The notes beneath the pieces were generated by a model. The model did no database searches, was not told the DNA's origin, and was given only the letters and a program-made list of their open reading frames with translations. From Bacillota bacterium (GTDB lineage: Bacteria > Bacillota > Clostridia > DSM-8532): a DNA stretch of 64,000 nt. Of the stretch, positions 17,001 to 26,707 are shown one piece after another. The stretch is taken from positions 87,939 through 151,938 of the forward strand of contig JAEZLR010000001.1 of assembly GCA_023415205.1 (NCBI GenBank), in the 5' to 3' direction. Position 1 is the stretch's first letter. Every line of letters starts with the position of its first letter. The position numbers and the translations under genes were made by a program.

Positions 17001-20000
17001 TTACTCGAATTTCTCAAGCGCCTTGCTCATCATATCCAGCAGGGAGCCAATGCTCGTGCGGCCCCCAGCGTCAAACCTCTTATTTTCCAGCTTGGTGAGA
17101 TTTAAGTCCACTCCCAGAACCACAAAGCGATAGAGGGAGTTACTTATCTCCGCTCCATTGCTGATGGCAATAGTCTTGGAAGGCTTTAGCAGGTCGGAGC
17201 TGATATTGGCCTTGGCGCAATAAAGCTTAACCGCCAGAGAAACCGAGGTTTGGTTATCCATATAGCCAGTCAGTTGCTTGGTGCCTACCACATCACTGAT
17301 ACCCAGGGTGGAGACCCTCTGTTTGGGTGTCATCCCTGTAATTTCATTATCCCGCTTGTTTAAAACGGCGTAGAGCATGACAGCCTGTTCCCCCTTAACA
17401 GGGTTTGCCGGGTACAGGGTGCCCTTGCCAAAAACCTTGGTCAGATCATACCGGGCCGACAGGCTCGAAATCGTGGTCTCAAAAGGGCTTCCTGGCTGAA
17501 CCGAAGCTGTGGGCTTCACAACAATGGTGTATTGGCCCGGGGCTCCGACGCGGAAAAGGACAATATTGGCAACATAGCCCTTGGACCCCGAGGGCTCCTT
17601 CCATGATGACCCCTCATAGACATAGGGCATGGTCAGGCCGCTATGATAGGTGTATTCCAGCTTGACGCCCATGCCTCCGGGGAAGGAGGTAATGCCTCTT
17701 GTGAGAATGAAATCGGTAGGCATACCGCTGCCCCCATCAAGAATATCCTTCAGGTAACGGGAAAGCTCTGTCTCAACCTTTGTCATGACCCCCTGGATCA
17801 GATCCTTCAGGTCGGTATGGCTGCGGTAGCTGTAGCTGTCCAAATCCCTGAGAATAAGGGAGAGCTCACGGTCAAGAATACCGTATTTAAAGGGCCCTGT
17901 GGCATCAGGTTTTTTCAGGATATTAAAAATTATGGTGTTGATCTCGGCATAGGTCAGTCGGGAGCCAATCCCTGAAGCCTGAAGGGTATAGAAGGGCGAG
18001 ATGCCAACCAGACCTGATGGCAGGGCGGCTTTAGGCGTCTGGTTTCTTTCAATGCGAAGTAACAGCATGGCTTCCTTTGCGCCGTTTGCAACAACCTGTG
18101 ATTTAAGGCCATTAAGATCAATGCTACCCCTGTTCAGGGTAAACTCCGCCCCCATGCACTTGATATTAAGGCGGCTGTCATAGGTCTCTATGGCCTCCAG
18201 CGTTTTATAGGGAATAAGAATCTCATAGAAGGAGGTGCTTTCGGTCTCACCTGAAAGATCCACCGTCACCGTGGCGTCGCTGGCCGCTCTTAAAAGGCCT
18301 GAAAGCTGATCGTCTTTCAGAATGGCCCTCACCGAGGTGCCCGCCTTGATGTCCACCAGCCAGTAGAGCTTTTTGGTCAAGCCGTCGGCCGCATTATTAA
18401 ACAGGTCAATGACCCCATCCTCTTTCTTGTCCTCATCGTAATCCGATTGAGAAAAGTCGGTTCTCATAGTCACCGGCCCCACATGAAGGGATTCCTCCAG
18501 GTTGAAGGCCCAGAGCTTGACATAGTAAAGGGTGTTGGATCGTAAGGAATGATTCTGGACATTCCCCTGGCTGTCCCGCACCGGCTTTCCTGAAATCTTG
18601 GCATAGTAGATATATTGGGCCGAGCCTTCTTCCACATGGAGATTGGTTTTCTCACGATAGAACTGAATTCTTCCCCCCGAAAGGAGATCATACCCATAGT
18701 TGGTAAAGCCGGTGGAACTGTAGTGAAGCTTCTCGTAATCCGCCTCCTGCTCACTGCGAGCTTCCAGATAGTAGATATACGGGTCCTCCCCTTCCCATCG
18801 CACCTCAATTTCCTTCAGGGCATCCCTCGTTTTTTCCTTGACGGGGCTTCCGGTTTCTGTTTTCCAGGTCTTGCTGCCCTGGTCGTACCAGCGCTTGTCC
18901 AGCTTGTTTCTGAGCCTTATGTCGTACCATTGATTGGGCTCAAGGTTATAGATACGAACATAGAAGGTGGTTCCATCCTTTACACTGGTATATTGGGAAC
19001 GGTTAAGCAGCACATACTGGGAATCGGCCGCTTCGGATTTCTTAAGATACACCTCCATGGAATCGGCGGTGGCCCCGCTGAGGGTGCATTGTACATTGAA
19101 GCCTATTTCAAGATCCCTTACCGCCTCAAGCAGCTCCGGAGCCTTAACCATGCGGGTGGTGACAGGAAGGGTGATCCAGCGGCTCACGGTCTCAATAGAC
19201 TTGCCCGTAGGATCGCTAAGCCCCCTGTTGCGAACAGCCCGAAGACTGAAATAATAAATACGGTTGGGCCTTAAAAAATCCCTCCGGATGGGCAGAACCA
19301 CGCTTCCACTCTCACTGACCGTGAGACCCTCGGCAATGATGGCCGAATTCTTGACGTCAATCTTCAGCTTGGAATGTTCGGCAAATTCCGAATATGCCGC
19401 CATAAACCCGACATTGAAGGGGTCCTGGGCATAATCGGCGGTAATGGCCTGTGGGGACAGGTTGATAGTAGTACAGACCATATCATAGGTCACGTCCTTC
19501 TCGGCATGGAGCCAATTCAGCGTCACCCACGCATCACTTAAAAGGAGCTCTCCATCCTCATCCACGGCTATGGAAAATTCGGAGGGGGCTCTGGGGTCCC
19601 GATGGACATTATCTAATCCCCCTGAGTCAATTTTCGGGGTAGTAATGGCCTTCACGGCAGTATCTGCCGATCGGCCAATCACTACACCCCCGACCACAAG
19701 GGAGGAACGGGCTTTCAAATAATAGACCGTATTGGGAAGAATGGGCTCTGGCTGCCCATTGGGCATGATTATTCCTGAACCGGTTATGGTAACTCCCCGG
19801 GCAATTCGCTCAGCCTCATCAGGATATACGGCAATATCCGAGACAACGGGCTGTGTGCTGAACTGGGAGGGGTCACGGCTGATATAAATATCATATACGA
19901 TGGCTCTCCCCGTTGTGGCACTGGAATATCTTTTCCATTCCACATCGGTCAGAACCCGTTGGTAATTGACCGAAATACCTGCAAGGGTCAGATTACCGGT

Positions 20001-22034
20001 GGCAGGATCCACGTTGGTCTTAGGCTCTATTCCCAACTGGAGATTGGGCATGGGCACGGGAAGCTCATTAAGAGGCCACGTGGTAAAGCTGAGCACCGGG
20101 GACTTATAGGACAGGCGATTGTTGAGCTCGGCATTGAGGCCGCCGCTGTCTCCCCAAACATCCGTGTCGATCTGGGCATTATCCTTTCTGCGGGAGGCAA
20201 AAATCTGCATATAATAGGTGGTGTTGGGAACCAGGAAGGTGGGGTAATCCCCGGGGCGGCCATCCTCGCTGGGGTCCGCATTATTTTCCTGGGAAAGACT
20301 GTGATTATCCACATAATCATAGAAAAGCTGATTGCCGGGAACCACACAGATCAACCGGTTCTTATTGGTCGGGTCCTCGATAAAATCCTTTTTACCCAAA
20401 ACCAACACCCTCTTCTGCCTAACCGGAAGATAGATTTCCTTGACCGATGAGAAGCCCACGGTTTTGGTTTGGGATTCCACCGAGCTTTCGGGAAGATAGG
20501 TGGAAAGAATCACATGGAAGGTATAGTCCTCGTCCTCATAGGGTTGGGCCTTATAGGCATTCCAATCTGCAATCTGCTTCCAGGCCAGGGGCTTTTCAAA
20601 GGACAGCCTCAGGTCACTGGCAGGTATCTCCACAGAGCCTGTGGAGAGCTCCGTTTGGGGTACGGTTACGGTTTGTCTGCCCACATAAACCGGTTCAGCC
20701 TGGATCTCCCTAGGAAGGGGTGGCTTTCCCGAATCGGTGCCCAATAGCCGAAGGTCCACACAGAGAGAAGAGCTTCTGGGCAGGGCCGAGGAGCTATCAA
20801 AATAGACCACGCGGAAATAATACTCCGGATGGGTGGTTCCCGGTATGGTAATGGTGACAATTTCACTTCCATAGAGCTCCGAAGAGGGAAGGGAAGAATC
20901 GGGAATCTTCACCCATTTGTTCGTCTGGGTGTAGAGATCGTCAATACGGGAAGCATACTGCACCTGATAAAACAGCTCCGGATAGACACCATTGGTGATT
21001 TTTTTAAAACGCACCTCCACCTTGTCCGAATCCACCTTGGTCATTTCTATTTCCATAGGGGTAAAGATAGAGGACAGGTCATAGCCTATATCTGAGTAGG
21101 CATTGTCGATGTTTTTCACCATAAAGCGGTTTTCACTGTCGGTACGAAGCTTGGTTCGACGTACAGGAATCTGCTCGGAGGCGGAATTTTCAAAAATAAT
21201 ACCAATATTGGTAAACTCGTATTCAGTTCCCGGCTCTATCCCCTGCTCCTTTTTCAACTCCACTGAGACAAAGCCGTCGGCGCTTGTCACCACACCATTC
21301 TCGATACCTGTGACAATGGCGTTCTTGCCCTCAATAATCATATCGGGGCCCTGGTAATCGGTGTTGAAATCCAGTATTCGGGTGGAGCCATGGCCGACGG
21401 TCATACTTACCTGGAAGCAGGTTTTGCTCACGGGAATGGCAGGGTCCTGAAGAAGGGGCAGTGCCCTGCTATCAGTGACATACAGGATGCCATGGCTCTC
21501 CGAGTAGAGGGTTGGAATCTTCCAGTTGAGCTTGATACTGGGGTTTTCACCGCTCCGAACCCTTACCACATTCCCATTTCCATCGGTCTCAAGGTAGGGC
21601 GCCTTGTCTTCAATATCTGACATTTTGGCCATCCCATTGAAGGATTCTCCGGTAAAGGTGATGTCGGCCAGATAATAAAGGCTTCCCAGGAAGGAAGGCT
21701 CGGTGTCTGTAATATTCAAATAAACCTCAAGGGATAGATCATAGACATGATCGGGAAGAAGCTCAACACTGACATTGACCTTACCGCTTTGGTAGGTCTC
21801 CTGATCATCCAGATTATACTCTGTTCCATCGGGTCCGTGGTATTTGAGCACTGTACGAGCCGGCTCTACAGCAGAGGTGTAGCTTATGTCGTACTTTTTA
21901 TTGGACGCATTATAGGCCACTTGTAATGTAATAGGAGTCACCGCCGCATTGGACAATATCTCGGAGGGCAAGCCCGTTATCAAAAGCACTCCCACAAGGA
22001 AAAGTGCTGTTATTCTCTTTAGCGCATGATTCAT
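17001..22034 (-). CDS. Giant secreted fibronectin type III protein (1677 aa)
   Basis: A secreted protein with a signal peptide (TGLPSEILSNA, to about residue 30) and many fibronectin-III-like modules. The motifs NTTYYMQIFA, NTVYYLKARS, NRIYYFSLRA and NTLYYVKLWA mark the modules. The C-terminal third is different: it has an alpha/beta region and three short SLH-like stretches, one of which starts GKGTLYPANPVKGEQA. It is upstream in the same operon as the 1297-aa paralogue, and both share the NxxYY style modules and the C-terminal plan. GGGGGAG precedes the ATG. It may build a surface layer or matrix; no enzyme motif was found. Confidence 0.8.
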   Translation of the reverse strand: MNHALKRITALFLVGVLLITGLPSEILSNAAVTPITLQVAYNASNKKYDISYTSAVEPARTVLKYHGPDGTEYNLDDQETYQSGKVNVSVELLPDHVYDLSLEVYLNITDTEPSFLGSLYYLADITFTGESFNGMAKMSDIEDKAPYLETDGNGNVVRVRSGENPSIKLNWKIPTLYSESHGILYVTDSRALPLLQDPAIPVSKTCFQVSMTVGHGSTRILDFNTDYQGPDMIIEGKNAIVTGIENGVVTSADGFVSVELKKEQGIEPGTEYEFTNIGIIFENSASEQIPVRRTKLRTDSENRFMVKNIDNAYSDIGYDLSSIFTPMEIEMTKVDSDKVEVRFKKITNGVYPELFYQVQYASRIDDLYTQTNKWVKIPDSSLPSSELYGSEIVTITIPGTTHPEYYFRVVYFDSSSALPRSSSLCVDLRLLGTDSGKPPLPREIQAEPVYVGRQTVTVPQTELSTGSVEIPASDLRLSFEKPLAWKQIADWNAYKAQPYEDEDYTFHVILSTYLPESSVESQTKTVGFSSVKEIYLPVRQKRVLVLGKKDFIEDPTNKNRLICVVPGNQLFYDYVDNHSLSQENNADPSEDGRPGDYPTFLVPNTTYYMQIFASRRKDNAQIDTDVWGDSGGLNAELNNRLSYKSPVLSFTTWPLNELPVPMPNLQLGIEPKTNVDPATGNLTLAGISVNYQRVLTDVEWKRYSSATTGRAIVYDIYISRDPSQFSTQPVVSDIAVYPDEAERIARGVTITGSGIIMPNGQPEPILPNTVYYLKARSSLVVGGVVIGRSADTAVKAITTPKIDSGGLDNVHRDPRAPSEFSIAVDEDGELLLSDAWVTLNWLHAEKDVTYDMVCTTINLSPQAITADYAQDPFNVGFMAAYSEFAEHSKLKIDVKNSAIIAEGLTVSESGSVVLPIRRDFLRPNRIYYFSLRAVRNRGLSDPTGKSIETVSRWITLPVTTRMVKAPELLEAVRDLEIGFNVQCTLSGATADSMEVYLKKSEAADSQYVLLNRSQYTSVKDGTTFYVRIYNLEPNQWYDIRLRNKLDKRWYDQGSKTWKTETGSPVKEKTRDALKEIEVRWEGEDPYIYYLEARSEQEADYEKLHYSSTGFTNYGYDLLSGGRIQFYREKTNLHVEEGSAQYIYYAKISGKPVRDSQGNVQNHSLRSNTLYYVKLWAFNLEESLHVGPVTMRTDFSQSDYDEDKKEDGVIDLFNNAADGLTKKLYWLVDIKAGTSVRAILKDDQLSGLLRAASDATVTVDLSGETESTSFYEILIPYKTLEAIETYDSRLNIKCMGAEFTLNRGSIDLNGLKSQVVANGAKEAMLLLRIERNQTPKAALPSGLVGISPFYTLQASGIGSRLTYAEINTIIFNILKKPDATGPFKYGILDRELSLILRDLDSYSYRSHTDLKDLIQGVMTKVETELSRYLKDILDGGSGMPTDFILTRGITSFPGGMGVKLEYTYHSGLTMPYVYEGSSWKEPSGSKGYVANIVLFRVGAPGQYTIVVKPTASVQPGSPFETTISSLSARYDLTKVFGKGTLYPANPVKGEQAVMLYAVLNKRDNEITGMTPKQRVSTLGISDVVGTKQLTGYMDNQTSVSLAVKLYCAKANISSDLLKPSKTIAISNGAEISNSLYRFVVLGVDLNLTKLENKRFDAGGRTSIGSLLDMMSKALEKFE

Positions 22035-22195
22035 TAGGAACTCCCCCTGGATAAACGTTGGTTAAATATAACTTCAATAGAGTTATCGTCACTTTGAGCT
22101 CCTTTTTTTATGCGCGTTCCATTACAATTCCGTTACGATGTGATGTATTCTTATGTCCATGGGTTTACCCTAGGGATGAGGCCTCCGACAACTCC

Positions 22196-23224
22196 TTAAA
22201 TTCTGTCGCCCAGGCTCCATAATCTCTTTTCATGGAAGACGGGTAGTATATCCCCCACATGCTCCTTGAGATTGTTTACGAGTTCTGTCCTGTACCACTT
22301 TTTTAAACCCTCCAGCTCCTTCTCCCCTAAAATACCCAGATCCAGTAAGAGCTTAAGGATCACCGGATAGATGGCCCTTTCATTGCCGTCGGCAATCTTC
22401 AGGGAAACTCCCAGATTTCCTTGGCGGAGCCCCAGGCAGTATACCGCCTCTGCCCCAATCTTTGCGATCAACCTTCCACCTGCTGCCTCCATGAGTTCGG
22501 TGCAAAACTCCCCCTGGCCTGCCACCATTTCAGGATGCCGGGTCATGGCATCAAAAACGGTTTTGCAGGTTTCATGGTAGTCGTTCTTATCCTCCTGAGC
22601 CCATTGTGTCAACCGGGCGTAGGACAGGGCAATTTTCTCCATGGGCAACATGTAAATAGGTAGGCCGCATCCATCGGTTCCCATCAATATGGAGGCCGCA
22701 TTTTCATCGGTAAACAGGGCAATGGTTCTGAGGATTTCCTGTTGAAGGGGATGATGAGGATTCTCATAATGGGAGATATCCCAGCCCCGATACTTGCAGT
22801 AGGCCAGCATGGCGGCATGCTTTCCCGAGCAGCTCACATGAAGGGGCGAGGGCTCCTGGTCGGCTACAATAAGCCTTTTGTTCTCCTCCTCATTGTAGGG
22901 GCTCATGACGCCACAATGAAGGTCTGTCACGCTCAAATTAAGTCTATCCAGAATCGCCCTTACGGTTTGCTGATGCTCGGGTGTTCCCGTATGGGAAGCA
23001 CAGGCCAGGGCAATCTCCTTGGGGGTAAACCCCATGGCCTTTGCACCCCCCGAATGTATAAACGGAATCACCTGTAAGGGCTTGGCCGAGGATCTGTAGA
23101 ATATTCTGGTGCCGGGTTCCCCAACCCGGTAAACAACCCTACCCTCAGGATCTACAACACAAAGGGCCCCGTGATGAACGCTTTCCACATAACCGTTTCT
23201 CGTTACTGCTGCCAATACTCTCAT
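22196..23224 (-). CDS. Asparaginase II family protein (paralogue 1)
   Basis: This 342-aa protein belongs to the asparaginase-II (Rhizobium etli type) family, not the classical AnsA/AnsB fold. Family motifs are intact: YRSSAKPLQ with the Ser-x-x-Lys pair, CASHTG, SCSGKHAAM and GTDGCGLPIY with the conserved cysteines, and SLKIADG near the C-terminus. The likely reaction is hydrolysis of L-asparagine to aspartate and ammonia. The ATG at 23224 follows GGGAGG by 8 bases and comes one base after the stop of paralogue 2. The upstream in-frame extension has no family similarity and overlaps that gene. Confidence 0.85.
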   Translation of the reverse strand: MRVLAAVTRNGYVESVHHGALCVVDPEGRVVYRVGEPGTRIFYRSSAKPLQVIPFIHSGGAKAMGFTPKEIALACASHTGTPEHQQTVRAILDRLNLSVTDLHCGVMSPYNEEENKRLIVADQEPSPLHVSCSGKHAAMLAYCKYRGWDISHYENPHHPLQQEILRTIALFTDENAASILMGTDGCGLPIYMLPMEKIALSYARLTQWAQEDKNDYHETCKTVFDAMTRHPEMVAGQGEFCTELMEAAGGRLIAKIGAEAVYCLGLRQGNLGVSLKIADGNERAIYPVILKLLLDLGILGEKELEGLKKWYRTELVNNLKEHVGDILPVFHEKRLWSLGDRI

Positions 23225-23225
23225 T

Positions 23226-24278
23226 TCACTGACCTCCCGAAGGGAACACATCTCCCAGCTCATAATGGCTGACCCTTTTCTGAGTAAGGCTGAAGGTGGG
23301 GTGAAGATAGCCAACAGGCTCTCCCTTATCATCTTCCAAAGGGGGAAGCGCCCATTTGGAAAGCTTTCGTACGGTAGTGGGGTCCAACACCTCCAATTCC
23401 TCCAAAGCCCTGACGGCTATGGGAAAACAGGCCCATGGATGCCCGTCCTTCAGATCAATGCATACACCCATCCGTTTTTCAGGAATGGCCATACAATATA
23501 TGCCCTCGGTTCCTATTTTACCGATGACCCTGCCCTTAGTCATGCTGCACAGGTCGGTACTGAAGGTTTTGTCGCCGCTGATCATCCTGGGATAGGCAAT
23601 CATGGCCTTCTGTACGATTTCCAAGCATCCGGAGTAGGGGCCCCTTCCCTCGTATCCTTGGGCCAACCGGGCATAGAGCCACGAAGTTTGCTGGAGCGTC
23701 AGAAGGTAGGTGGGTGTGGTGCAACCGTCCCTGCCTAGGATAATGTTTCTGCTGTCACATTCCAAAAGCTCGGCCAACGTTTTAACCATGAGCTGCTGAA
23801 CCGGATGCTCCGGTGAAAGGTAGCCCTTAATGGGGTAATCATATAATCTGCAAAGGGCCAGCATGGCTGCGTGCTTTCCCGAGCAGCAGCTAAAAATACA
23901 GGAGGGCCGTTTGCCAAGCTTTATCAGGGCGTTCTTAACCTTTTGATCCTCGGGATAAACATGTCCGCAATCCAAATCCCTCTCCGCAAGACCGATTTTG
24001 TTAAGAATGGAAAGCACCACCCTGCGATGGAAGGCCTGACCCGTATGAGAGCTGCAAATAACAGCCAATTCCTTCTGCGTAATATGGAACTTATTCATGG
24101 CCCCCGAATGAACAAAGGCTACAGCTAAAAAGGGCTTAGCCGAGGATCTTAAAAAAAGGCTCGCCTGGGTATTGCCTATGGATTTCACAATATTATTCTC
24201 AGAATCGGTCACACAGATGATTCCGTCATGGATGCTTTCCACTCTGCCTGAGCGTGTGCGAATGGCTAGTTGCGGCAT
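23226..24278 (-). CDS. Asparaginase II family protein (paralogue 2, active site altered)
   Basis: This 350-aa relative of the downstream gene keeps LRSSAKPF, CSSHTG, SCCSGKHAAM and DGCTTPTY. Compared with paralogue 1, it has GRDGC for GTDGC, and the lysine of SLKIADG is aspartate in the matching CIDLKDG stretch. In the R. etli enzyme a lysine in this region is part of the active site, so activity or specificity may have changed. The ATG at 24278 is chosen because GAGGTGG lies just before it; a TTG 12 bases upstream overlaps the binding site. The two genes are an evident tandem duplication and form one operon. Confidence 0.82.
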   Translation of the reverse strand: MPQLAIRTRSGRVESIHDGIICVTDSENNIVKSIGNTQASLFLRSSAKPFLAVAFVHSGAMNKFHITQKELAVICSSHTGQAFHRRVVLSILNKIGLAERDLDCGHVYPEDQKVKNALIKLGKRPSCIFSCCSGKHAAMLALCRLYDYPIKGYLSPEHPVQQLMVKTLAELLECDSRNIILGRDGCTTPTYLLTLQQTSWLYARLAQGYEGRGPYSGCLEIVQKAMIAYPRMISGDKTFSTDLCSMTKGRVIGKIGTEGIYCMAIPEKRMGVCIDLKDGHPWACFPIAVRALEELEVLDPTTVRKLSKWALPPLEDDKGEPVGYLHPTFSLTQKRVSHYELGDVFPSGGQ

Positions 24279-24432
24279 ACTCCACCTCAAAAAGTCAGAT
24301 TAAGTCCAGAGTATAGTCTTCCACAAGCCTTTCTCTTCATACCATGGATTTTAAGCGATGTCGTTTGAGCCTAAACATTTTACGAGCCATGGATCTTTCG
24401 GGATTAAACTTTATCCCAAGCGGCGGCTGTGT

Positions 24433-24438
24433 TATAAT
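24433..24438 (+). promoter_or_regulatory. Extended -10 promoter element for the dnaD-dnaC pair
   Basis: TGTTATAAT is an extended -10 box, about 50 bases before the dnaD-like start codon on the plus strand. The -35 region (TTTATC at 17 bases) is poor, as is allowed for extended -10 promoters. It faces away from the minus-strand asparaginase genes. Confidence 0.55.
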
Positions 24439-24488
24439 TATTCTGCTTCGTTTAAGTCTATGAGAAAAAATGAAATAGAGGTCATCCC

Positions 24489-25481
24489 ATGCAATTTGAG
24501 GTCGTGAAGGACATCCTTTTGTCCGATACCTTGGTTCCAGACATCTTTTTAAGCGATATTATGCCCCGTCTTCCTTCTGATGCAGTAAAGGTTTATCTGT
24601 ACTGTATTTTTTTAAGCAAATATAAAAAAGAAGCCCGTCCCGAGGATCTGGCCGCAAAGCTGGGCCTTTCTGCGGATACGGTCAACGCCATCTTTCAGTT
24701 ACTGGAACGGGAGGGGCTGATTCTGCGTACCCCCAACCTTATCTCCCTGACCGATATCAAGGAAAATGAGCTGAACAGAATCTATAAACGCAAAACAACC
24801 TCCGATGGCGACGCGGCAGTCTCTCAGACGGCTATTAACATCAAGAGGAACCAATGTATCGATTCTATCAATAAAATGTTTTTCCAGGGGCTTATGGCCC
24901 CAAGCTGGTATAACGCCATTGACCAATGGTTTACCACCTATCACTTTGATGAGGATGTCATGGTCAGTCTTTTTAAAACCTGCTATGACAGCAATGCGCT
25001 GAATATCGGCTATATAGAAAAGGTGGGGCGCACCTGGTCTCTCAAGGGCATCACCAACCATTGGGAATTGGAAAAGTATATGGAGACCTATGAGCAAACA
25101 AAAACCATTGGGAAAACCATTCTCCAGAAGCTCAGGCTCAGACGCCCCCTTCAGGCCTATGAGGAAGAGCAGATTGGAGTCTGGCTTAATGACTACGGCT
25201 ACGATATTGCCATGATTGAAGAAGCCTTAAAGCTGACGGTGGGAAAAAGCAACCCCTTTAAATCTGCTCATACCATTCTGACAAATTGGAACAAGGACGG
25301 AATTAAGAACATTGAACAATTGATGGCCTATCTGGAGGCATCGGCTCAAAAGCCTGACAAGCGAGAGCCAGCTTACGGCAAAGTGCCCCGACGGGATAAT
25401 TTTCAACAGCGCCAGTATGATGATGATTTCTATGATAAGCTGGACCAATCTTCTATTCTCTCAAGAAACAAGAAAGGATAA
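24489..25481 (+). CDS. DnaD-domain replication/primosome protein
   Basis: This 330-aa protein has an N-terminal winged-helix region (LSADTVNAIFQLLEREGL, about 50-80) and C-terminal DnaD/DnaB2-type helical domains. The characteristic YxxxIxxW-like pattern is seen near the end of the domain (AHTILTNWNKDGI). In Firmicutes such proteins help load the replicative helicase at the origin and at restart sites. It is followed 7 bases later by a DnaC/DnaI-type loader gene, the usual clostridial pair. GAGGTCATCCC precedes the ATG. Confidence 0.88.
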   Translation: MQFEVVKDILLSDTLVPDIFLSDIMPRLPSDAVKVYLYCIFLSKYKKEARPEDLAAKLGLSADTVNAIFQLLEREGLILRTPNLISLTDIKENELNRIYKRKTTSDGDAAVSQTAINIKRNQCIDSINKMFFQGLMAPSWYNAIDQWFTTYHFDEDVMVSLFKTCYDSNALNIGYIEKVGRTWSLKGITNHWELEKYMETYEQTKTIGKTILQKLRLRRPLQAYEEEQIGVWLNDYGYDIAMIEEALKLTVGKSNPFKSAHTILTNWNKDGIKNIEQLMAYLEASAQKPDKREPAYGKVPRRDNFQQRQYDDDFYDKLDQSSILSRNKKG

Positions 25482-25488
25482 GGTTTAA

Positions 25489-26499
25489 ATGGCTGAAATC
25501 AGACGAAATCTGGACAATGAGTTCGCCTTAAGAAGGGACAAGGCCTTGAGAGATGTAGAGCGGCGCAAGGAGGAGGCCCGTGATAGAATACCCGAGCTGG
25601 CCCGGCTGGATGCCGAGATCACCCTCTCGGGACTTCGCTACGCCCGTTCGCTCTTGAATGGCACTTCCTCCGGGGGTGAAGAAAAGCTCTCCGAGCAGAT
25701 CAATGAACTCAATAACCGCATGAAAGCCCTTCTTCTGGCCCGTGGCTTTGCTGCCGATTATCTTGAACCCCATTTTTCATGCCCTTTATGCGAGGACAGG
25801 GGATATGTGACACAGAGTGGTGCGACCACACCCTGTTCATGCTACCATAAGCTTTACCTTGAGCAGCTTTATAATTACTCCAATCTTCTGGATGACGGAA
25901 AAACAGGTTTTGAGTTTTTCAATGCCTCTTATTTTTCCGATAAGCCCATCCAAGGCAACGACTCTCCCAGAGAGCAGATTCTATCAATTAAGGAACAGAG
26001 CCAAAGTTTTATCGACCATTTCTCCGATGCCCAGACCCCCAATTACTATTTCTACGGCCCCACCGGCACGGGGAAAACCTTTATGGCTAAGAGCATTGGC
26101 TTGGAGCTTGTGAAAAAGGGGTACAGCGTTTTGTATCTATCAGCGCCGTCCCTGTTTTCCATTATCCATCAGTATCGCCTTAATCCCGATAGGGACGAGG
26201 TTAACGGAGAGCAGGCCTATAAAAACCTCATCACAGCAAACCTGCTCATTTTAGATGACCTGGGTACTGAACCGGGCAGCGATGCCCGATACGCCGAGCT
26301 TTTGACCCTGCTTGAAATGCGCAAGGCACGGGGTAGGGACAGGGTCAACAAAACCATTATTTCTTCCAACCTGGATCTGCGCATACTTGCCCAGGTCTAT
26401 AATGAGCGTATCGCCTCCCGTATAGTCGGGGAATTTCAAACCCTTAAGTTCTTCGGGGAGGATATACGGGTGATTAAGAAAATGGAGAAGCTCTCCTGA
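25489..26499 (+). CDS. dnaC: DnaC/DnaI-like helicase loader ATPase
   Basis: A 336-aa AAA+ protein. The N-terminal half has a coiled region and a CPLCEDRG...CSC zinc-binding pattern (about residues 99-118) as in Bacillus DnaI. The ATPase half has Walker A GPTGTGKTF (about 187) and Walker B LLILDDLGTE (about 251), and arginines near the C-terminus (NERIASRIVGEF). It loads the DnaB-type helicase onto DNA during replication initiation. It is co-transcribed with the DnaD-domain protein. Confidence 0.92.
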   Translation: MAEIRRNLDNEFALRRDKALRDVERRKEEARDRIPELARLDAEITLSGLRYARSLLNGTSSGGEEKLSEQINELNNRMKALLLARGFAADYLEPHFSCPLCEDRGYVTQSGATTPCSCYHKLYLEQLYNYSNLLDDGKTGFEFFNASYFSDKPIQGNDSPREQILSIKEQSQSFIDHFSDAQTPNYYFYGPTGTGKTFMAKSIGLELVKKGYSVLYLSAPSLFSIIHQYRLNPDRDEVNGEQAYKNLITANLLILDDLGTEPGSDARYAELLTLLEMRKARGRDRVNKTIISSNLDLRILAQVYNERIASRIVGEFQTLKFFGEDIRVIKKMEKLS

Positions 26500-26668
26500 T
26501 AAAGCGAATCTATTAATAAAGCCATGATGCTTAGCCCTTCTTATTGTCCTCGAAAGCAGGAAGTTGCCAATGCTCAATCTTGTTCTCGCAAGGTCGCTGG
26601 CAATCGGTTACCTCGCCCGACCTTCGATTTCGCATGACAACATTCATCTGCTCCTGCGGATATATATC

Positions 26669-26687
26669 AAGCCTAAGCATCAGGCTT
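26669..26687 (+). terminator. Weak terminator hairpin after the helicase loader gene
   Basis: A 6-bp stem (AAGCCT with AGGCTT) with a 7-base loop is followed by CTTCT on the plus strand. It lies between the convergent dnaC and ypeB ends. The spacer from 26500 to 26668 shows no gene. Confidence 0.4.
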
Positions 26688-26707
26688 CTTCTATATTCGG
26701 CCCTATT

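Noticed and set aside
23225..23332. N-terminal extension of asparaginase paralogue 1
   Set aside because: The extension overlaps the end of paralogue 2, has no similarity to the family, and a strong binding site precedes the ATG at 23224.
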